Translations under genes and position numbers: made by a program
Source of the DNA: Diphasiastrum complanatum
Taxonomy: Eukaryota; Streptophyta; Lycopodiopsida; Lycopodiales; Lycopodiaceae
NCBI GenBank assembly: GCA_029204225.1
Contig: CM055102.1
Location: 41,999,229 to 42,063,228, forward strand
Length of the DNA stretch: 64,000 nt
Direction of reading: 5' to 3'
In this document: in pieces, positions 57,032 to 64,000 of the stretch
Position numbering within the stretch: the first letter of the stretch is position 1
Layout: every line of letters starts with the position of its first letter
Notes under the pieces: model-generated
The model's input: only the letters and a program-made list of their open reading frames with translations
Told to the model about the DNA's origin: nothing
Database searches by the model: none

Positions 57032-57800
57032 TTCATGCTTTGAAGAGGTGAGGGTGTATACATCAAATCATCAGTGTTTTTGCTTGTAGGAACTCGGATT
57101 TTGGAGAAGGATTCAAACTCGCTAAGAAACAAGCAATATGTGGACCATAAGTGGATCAAATCAAGGCTGATATGATCCAGCGGAGCTCTCTCTGTATGGA
57201 CAGAGAGCTCACACGTGTGAAATCAGCCCTCATTAATGAGTGCTACTTCTCAAGGAATGATCCAAATTTGATGTTCTATAGCTTGTTGAATAGGTATTGG
57301 AGAGTAAAATGTGTTGCTCTTGTTTCTAAATCAATTTGATTTGTTTTTAGAAGAGTTTTAGGCAATTAGAGAGTTTGAGAGGGTACTCAACTCGTGGGAT
57401 ATGCCAAAGTGAGCACACATCTGTCTTTCTCACCATTTTCATCAATTTTCACTATCAATCAAGTAGGATTGGATAGAAGTGAGTGTTCTGAGGTCTTAGA
57501 CTCTTCATTTCACACACATTATTGTTTTTGAGTTGAAAGTAAGCTCCTAGAGAGTTTATCAGTACATTGAAACTCGTGGGAGAGATAGACTTCTTGCTTG
57601 CATGTGATTCTTCTTTTGTGACTGAAGCAAGATCCAAATTCAAGATAGATTGATTTTTTGTATTGAGAATTTGTTCTCACATCTGTTGCTAGATTTCATA
57701 GGGTGGATCAACATCTGTGTTAGATCCTAGATTGAGATAGCAAGCAACATCCTTTCAACTCCATTTTTTTTTATCATTACTAGAATTTCTCACCAAGAAG

Positions 57801-60800
57801 ATGTCTTCATCTGGTTCACATTTCTTAGAGCACAGTGAGAGATAAAAATCTTCCAATTATGCAATGTGGAAGATCAGAATGGAATCATTGTTAATTCTAC
57901 AGGATGTAATGGATATTGTGAGTGGAGCTGAAGAAGAACCTGCTGCACCTAATGAAGCTGCAGCATTCCACAAAAGAACCAGAATTGCCCTTCATTTTAT
58001 AAAAATGAATGTTACCAATGAAGTGTTAAGAGATATCAGTACATGCACCACTGTCAAGGAAGCTTGAGATACTCTAAAAACAATCTATGAAATAAAAAAT
58101 ACTTCTAGATTGCTTACACTTAGAAACCAAATATTTCTAAGTTATCAGAGAGTAGATGAGAGTGCTTCATCATATGTCATGAGAGTTAAGGATCTTCATC
58201 AAGAGTTAGCTAGTATAGTGATGCTCTTAAGAGCACTGAACTTGTTCAAGCAGTCCTAAATGGACTTAGAGATGAGTATGAGCTGTCATAGAGGATCTTT
58301 CATCCTTGGAGACACTGCAAGGTGTTCTCATTGCTGAAGAAAGCAGGCAAGAGAACAAGATGCTGAGGATCAATAGACTTTCATTGAAAGATGGTGGAGA
58401 TGACAAAGCACTCTTCATCAGAGACAAGTCAAGAGGCAAGGGCAAAGGACAACAACACTTCAAGAAGGACAAAGCCAAAGAAGGTGGTGAGGATCAGTCC
58501 TCACAAGGTGCAACATCCAGTGGCAAGAAGAAGCTGTCAAAGATCAAGTGTTTTTTCTATGGAAAGAAAGGACATTATGCATCAAACTGTTTCAAGAAGA
58601 AGAACCAATCTAAGCAAGCTAACCTTACTAATGAGGATGAGTGTGAGGGTGTAGAGAGTGAAAGAGAGGATTCATTAATGATGTCTACTTTTTCATCTTT
58701 TCCTTTTAAGAATGAAGAAGTCTGGTGGATAGATAGTGGGGCTAGTTCCCACATGTCTAGTTCTAGGAACTCTTTCACTAATCTCATGCCATATCTAGGT
58801 GCAAAAAGGTCAATCTATACTGCTAATGATGTAGAGTGTAGGATTGAAGGAATAGGTAGCATTCCGTTACATGCATCATCATCAAAATCTTTTTGCTTAC
58901 ATGATGTATTGTATGTACCTAGATTGACTAAGAATCTCATTAGTGTAGGACAGTTGTTTGATAGTGGATTGGATGTCAAGTTTCAAGTTGACAAGTGTAT
59001 AATCTCAAGGGAAAATGAAGTTATTGCTAGAGGATCTAGAATTGGTAAGTTGTACAAACTAGATTCTAGGGAGAGTGCTAACATTTCAGGTATTGCTTAT
59101 GAGACCAAGGTTCTAAAGGAGGATCTGTGGCACAAGAGATTGGGTCATCCCAATTTCAAAGCCATGCAATCTATGGTCAAAGAAGGAAAAGTTGTTGGTC
59201 TACCAAAGACACTGTCAAAGGAGCTTCTACCTTGTGAAGCTTGTGTGCTGGCAAAGTCACACAGAAGACCTTTTCCTAGATCAAGTACCAAGACAAAGCA
59301 ACCATTTGAACTTGTACACTCAGATGTTCATTTCTCATCAATTACGAGCAAAGGAGGAGCAAACTGCTTTGTCTCTTTTGTAGATGATTATACAAGACAT
59401 TCTTGGATCTATACGTTGTCTTCAAAAGCCATGGTTTATGATGTTTTTCTTACTTTTAAAGCTATGTAGAGAAGCAGTTTCCTTTCAAGTTAAAAGCTTC
59501 AAGAAGTGATAGTGGAGGGGAATACACTTCCAATAAGTTTAAAGACTTTTGTGAGAGAGAGGGTATTCAAAGAGAGTTCTCTTGTTCATATACTCCTCAA
59601 CAAAATGCAGTTGCTGAGAGAAAAAATAGAATTTTGTGTGAATGTGCAAAAGCCATTAGGCTGGAAGCTTCTTTGCCTAAAGAATTTTGGGGAGAGGCAG
59701 TTGCATGTGCAAACTATCTTTGTAATAGGCTTCCAAATATTGCAATAGGAGGAAAGACACCATTTGAGATGTTGTATAAGAAAAAGCCTAAGGTAGATCA
59801 TCTTAGGATTTTTGGCTGTGTATGCTTTGTGCATGTGCCTCTAGAAACTAGGAAGAAGGAAGATCCTAGTGCAGTAAATTTTTTTTTGTAGGTTATGCAT
59901 CTACTAAAAAAGCATACAAGATTTATTTGCCCTCTATTGACAAAAATGTTGTTAGTAGAGATGTGGTCTTCTATGAAGATCAGATGTACAGATCAAAGAG
60001 ACTCATGCAAGATCAATCATCAACCTTGATGCTATTCAAGAAGAGGTGAGGCCGAGGCTTGAGGAGGAGCAGATTCAAGCTACCACACCAAGAAGATCTA
60101 CACAAGCAACATCTGAGCCAAGGAGGCTCACATATGATGAAGAAGGAAGGCAAGTGGAAGGTGAAACTTCCTATCATGCACTTTTTATATCAGATGTAGA
60201 GCCTAAGGATGTCCAAGAAGCTTTTCAATCCAAGGAGTGAGTTGAAGCAATCACCCAAGAATTTGAAGCCTTGATCTCAAATAACACATGAGAGCTTGTG
60301 GAGCCACCAAACAACATGCTTGTGATCGGATGTAAGTCGGTATTCTGAATCAAGTATAATCATGATGGATCTATCAATAAGTATAAAGCAAGACTTTGTG
60401 CTAAAGGCTACTCACAGATAAAAGGTCTTGATTATGAAGATACCTTTGCACCAGTTGCAAAGATGGTAACAATTTGAATACTCATCTCTCTTGCATGTTT
60501 TCAAGAATGGAGTATGTTCTAGTTTGATGTTTCTAATGCATTTCTCAATGGTTACCTTGAGAAGGAGATTTATATGGAGCAGTCTTCAGGTTTTGTGAAG
60601 AAAGGTGATGAATCAAAAGTTTGTCTTTTGTTCAAAAGTCTGTATGGACTGAAATAGGCACCAAGGTCTTGGTATGCAAGGCTCAATTCTTATCTCATAT
60701 CACTCGGATTTTGTCTAAGTGAATATGACCCTTCTCTGTATTATAAGTTTGTAGATAACTTTGTAGTTATTCTTCTCATCTATGTAGATGATATTATTCT

Positions 60801-61760
60801 TTGTGGAAACAGTGAGAAGTTAGTTGAAGAAACTAAGCATGCACTTGGTATCGAGTTTAAAAATGCAAGACTTAGGAGTTTTTTTACTATATTGTAGGCC
60901 TTGAAATAGATTTTTGGAAAGGTCATGCATTTATAAGCCAAAGTAGATATGCACTTTCCATGCTCAGAAAATTTCATATGGAGAACTGTAAAGTCATAGA
61001 TACACCTATGGAGCACACTGTAAAAGTTCCTATTAAAGATGATGGAAAATCCTTTGAGGACATCACTCTTTATAGGAGTCTTATCGGCTCACTTATTTGG
61101 TTAACAGTGACTAGGCCTGATCTAAGCTTTTGTGTTCATAAGCTAAGTCAACACATGCAGGATCCAAAGTTATATCATTGGAAGTTGGCTAAAAGAGTCT
61201 TGAGGTATATATCTTCTACCTTGGATTATGGACTATACTATGAAGGAGAAGATCTGACTTTGATTGCTTTTTCAGATTCAGATTTTGCAGGAGACAGGTT
61301 GGATAGAAAATCCACAAGTGCTTACACTATATTTCTTGGAGGAAATTTGGTTTCTTGGCTATCGAAGAAGCAGACAACTATTTCCTTATCATCCTGTGAA
61401 GCTGAATACAAATCTCTTACAACCACAACAAAGGAGGTTTTATGGATCAAAAGGTTACTTTTGGAGCTTTAGTGTTATGTAGATGAAGATTTACCAATTA
61501 TCAAGAATGATAACATTTCTGCTTAGGCTCTTGCAAATAATCCAGTCTTTCATGCAAGGAGCAAGCATATTGAAGGGGCTCATCATTTTGTAAGAGAAAA
61601 AGTCATTGGAAGAGAGATCTCATTGGAGCATGTTTCATCTTCAGATTGTGTTGCAGATCTTCTCACCAAGCGTCTACTCATGAATGTCTTTATGAAGATG
61701 AGGTCAAACCTTGGCCTAATTTTGAAATCTATGTTGATAGGAACATAATTTTTAAGGAGG
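57801..61760 (+). pseudogene. copia gag-pol polyprotein, degenerate
   Basis: Gag from 57801 (MSSSGSHFLE, a stop, then SSNYAMWKIRMESLL; UBN2-type core to about 58290). The knuckle is CFFYGKKGHYASNC, with the second Cys replaced by Tyr. Protease WWIDSGASSHMS (about 58720). Pre-integrase LWHKRLGHPNFKAM. Integrase CEACVLAKSHRRPF, HSDVHF, FVDDYTRHSWIY; stop at 59467, then SDSGGEYTSNKF and QNAVAERKNR carrying the catalytic Glu. RT has [40 protein letters not shown] and the catalytic YVDDIIL (60781). RNase H ends SKKQTTISLSSCEAEYKSL, then ARSKHIEGAHHFVREKV and DCVADLLTKRL. Stops at about 57843, 58066, 59467, 60289, 60478, 60656 and others rule out function. Confidence 0.88.
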
Positions 61761-61762
61761 AA

Positions 61763-62575
<813 letters not shown>

Positions 62576-64000
62576 GACCTAACTAAGTTGACCTAATTGG
62601 ATAAGCTTTAATTGTTTCAGTATAAATAGTTGCTCATTATAGAAGAAATATATACAAAGTATTTTTCCTTTCATTTCTCTGGCTCTAGCATTACTCTGTT
62701 AAAGCTATCAGTTTATTGTATCAAATGAAAGTACATGAATGGAAATTTTTGAAATAATATTTCAATACCCCTCTCAATGTATTCAGCAAAATGTCTTTGT
62801 TGAATAAAGAATTCTATTGGCCATTCATCTCCAACAGTTTCTTCTTTAGCGTAAATTGAAGTACAGCTTCAACAAGTATCTTGCTAAAAGGTTTGCTCGT
62901 GCAATTCCCTAATGACCGAAATCAATCAATTCGAATGCAACTGCAAAAAAAACAATCGGTGTTTTATCGACCGAAAAGAAAAAAAGTTCTATTCCTTGGG
63001 AGTACCTTACTCCAGAGTTAAATAACACTATACTAGAAAATCAAATTTTTATTTACTAGGTACATGCTTGCAAAAAAATCACCATGAAAATTTAATAATT
63101 TGCCATCAATCCTAAATACATGAACCTAGCTCATAAACTGACAGTTAGGATTTATCACACAAGCAAAATTGTTTTTTCAACAATATTCTCAGTTACAGAC
63201 TGGGGAATCAATAATTTCCATTGTTGATTTAGGTAGATTTCTAAAGATCACCTCTCCAAACTGACACAACTTTATCAAAGACATGAATGTATTGAGGTTC
63301 ATAAAATTTTGGAATTCCTCGGTATATTAATCCCAATACATGCACATAGCCATGTAATTCTAGATTTGGTCGACTTTTTATTGCATGAAGTCCAAAGCCC
63401 AATCTTTTACATATATAAAGGAAAGAACATGCAAAAGGTAATGCTTAGCAAATTTCCAAGGTCATGCAAATCCTAGGCCCTCTAAAACTCTAACCACCAA
63501 TTTCAAAAGGGAAAGCAAGGCATGAGAGATTAGGTTGCCACTTTCTTTCTCTCAGCCACTACAGCCACATGACTGCTCGTGCTTCTCCCTCACGGCTATC
63601 AGTACCACACCATGCTTCTTTGTGTCTTCACCAATCAAACACTCAATTGATCCTTCACGCATATGACATGCATTAAACCATACATCAGAATAGAGAGATC
63701 AAGGGCTTTTACCAAAAACTAAGCCAAGTCCATTAGTCCATTATTATTTTTCCCACAGAAAGCTATTTAGAAGCTTTTTCCTGGGACTAACAAATCCAAT
63801 ATGATCATGGCTTTTGATCTCTGCTTACGCATAAAATACAGGTTTCAAATAGAAGCAGAGAAAAATATCATCGATTATTTTTCAAGCAGTAAATAGTTTC
63901 ATGGAGGTGATTGCTCTCACATATATTCTTAGCTTCACTTTCCGCTCAATATTAAAGAGTTAACATAGCTGCAATTCCAATCTATGTTCCCCAACATGTA
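62576..64000. other. unassigned intergenic DNA
   Basis: No coding frame, repeat partner or RNA gene was recognised in this AT-rich end of the window. Confidence 0.45.

Overview
The window is nuclear DNA of a land plant with a repeat-rich genome. The evidence is a spliced plant-type protein phosphatase 2C gene, an intronless plant WD40 gene of the JINGUBANG type, hAT transposases with short GT-AG introns, and Ty1/copia and Ty3/gypsy retrotransposons primed from the plant initiator-Met tRNA site (TGGTATCAGAGC, seen at least five times). Very long CT tracts and heavy nesting would suit a fern or another large plant genome, but the species cannot be fixed from this sequence.

Only two host genes are convincing, both on the minus strand: the PP2C gene (23103 down to 18646, seven exons, 383 codons) and the WD40 gene (42228 down to 40867, one exon, 453 codons).

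Layout. 1-7120: a hAT-like element with a DUF659 transposase (+, 1020-5324, two or more frameshifts), a convergent small antisense ORF (5824-6168) with its own promoter-like repeats, and palindrome-rich blocks built on GGTACC/CCGCGG on both sides. 7256-13805: a second hAT pseudogene split by a young LTR retrotransposon (7736-13263) that has gag, a protease-like end, an integrase end and a chromodomain but no visible reverse transcriptase. 13900-17935: two further hAT pseudogene pieces, joined head to tail, flanked by TTCGAA-type and ACGCGT-type palindrome blocks. 17939-18533: a hAT MITE with an 8-bp target duplication, just 3' of PP2C. 18646-23103: PP2C, with a related MITE in intron 1. 24169-25170: a dispersed repeat and plain intergenic DNA. 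25171-36900: decayed copia elements, one split by a decayed Ty3/gypsy element (25409-31545), then a copia end with a complete 1.2-kb LTR. 36900-40866: AT-rich DNA with no gene. 40867-42228: WD40 gene. 43039-43493: a tRNA-like retroposon with a 16-bp target duplication next to a second copy of the dispersed repeat. 43808-48882: a complete non-autonomous LTR retrotransposon (912-bp LTRs, 5-bp target duplication, gag and protease only). 48888-57000: decayed repeats, a reverse-strand gypsy RT fragment, a plus-strand LTR with a gag-like start, and two of the three long CT tracts. 57020-62575: a nearly full-length copia element with stops and a 3' LTR holding the third CT tract. 62576-64000: nothing recognised.

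The transposon content works as a nested archive. hAT elements came first, LTR elements landed in them, and hAT MITEs sit around the PP2C gene. The most unusual points are: subterminal palindromes that differ in core sequence between neighbouring hAT-type elements; an antisense second ORF in the first hAT element; two LTR elements that lack reverse transcriptase yet look recently mobile; and a leader with five repeated hairpins in one of them.
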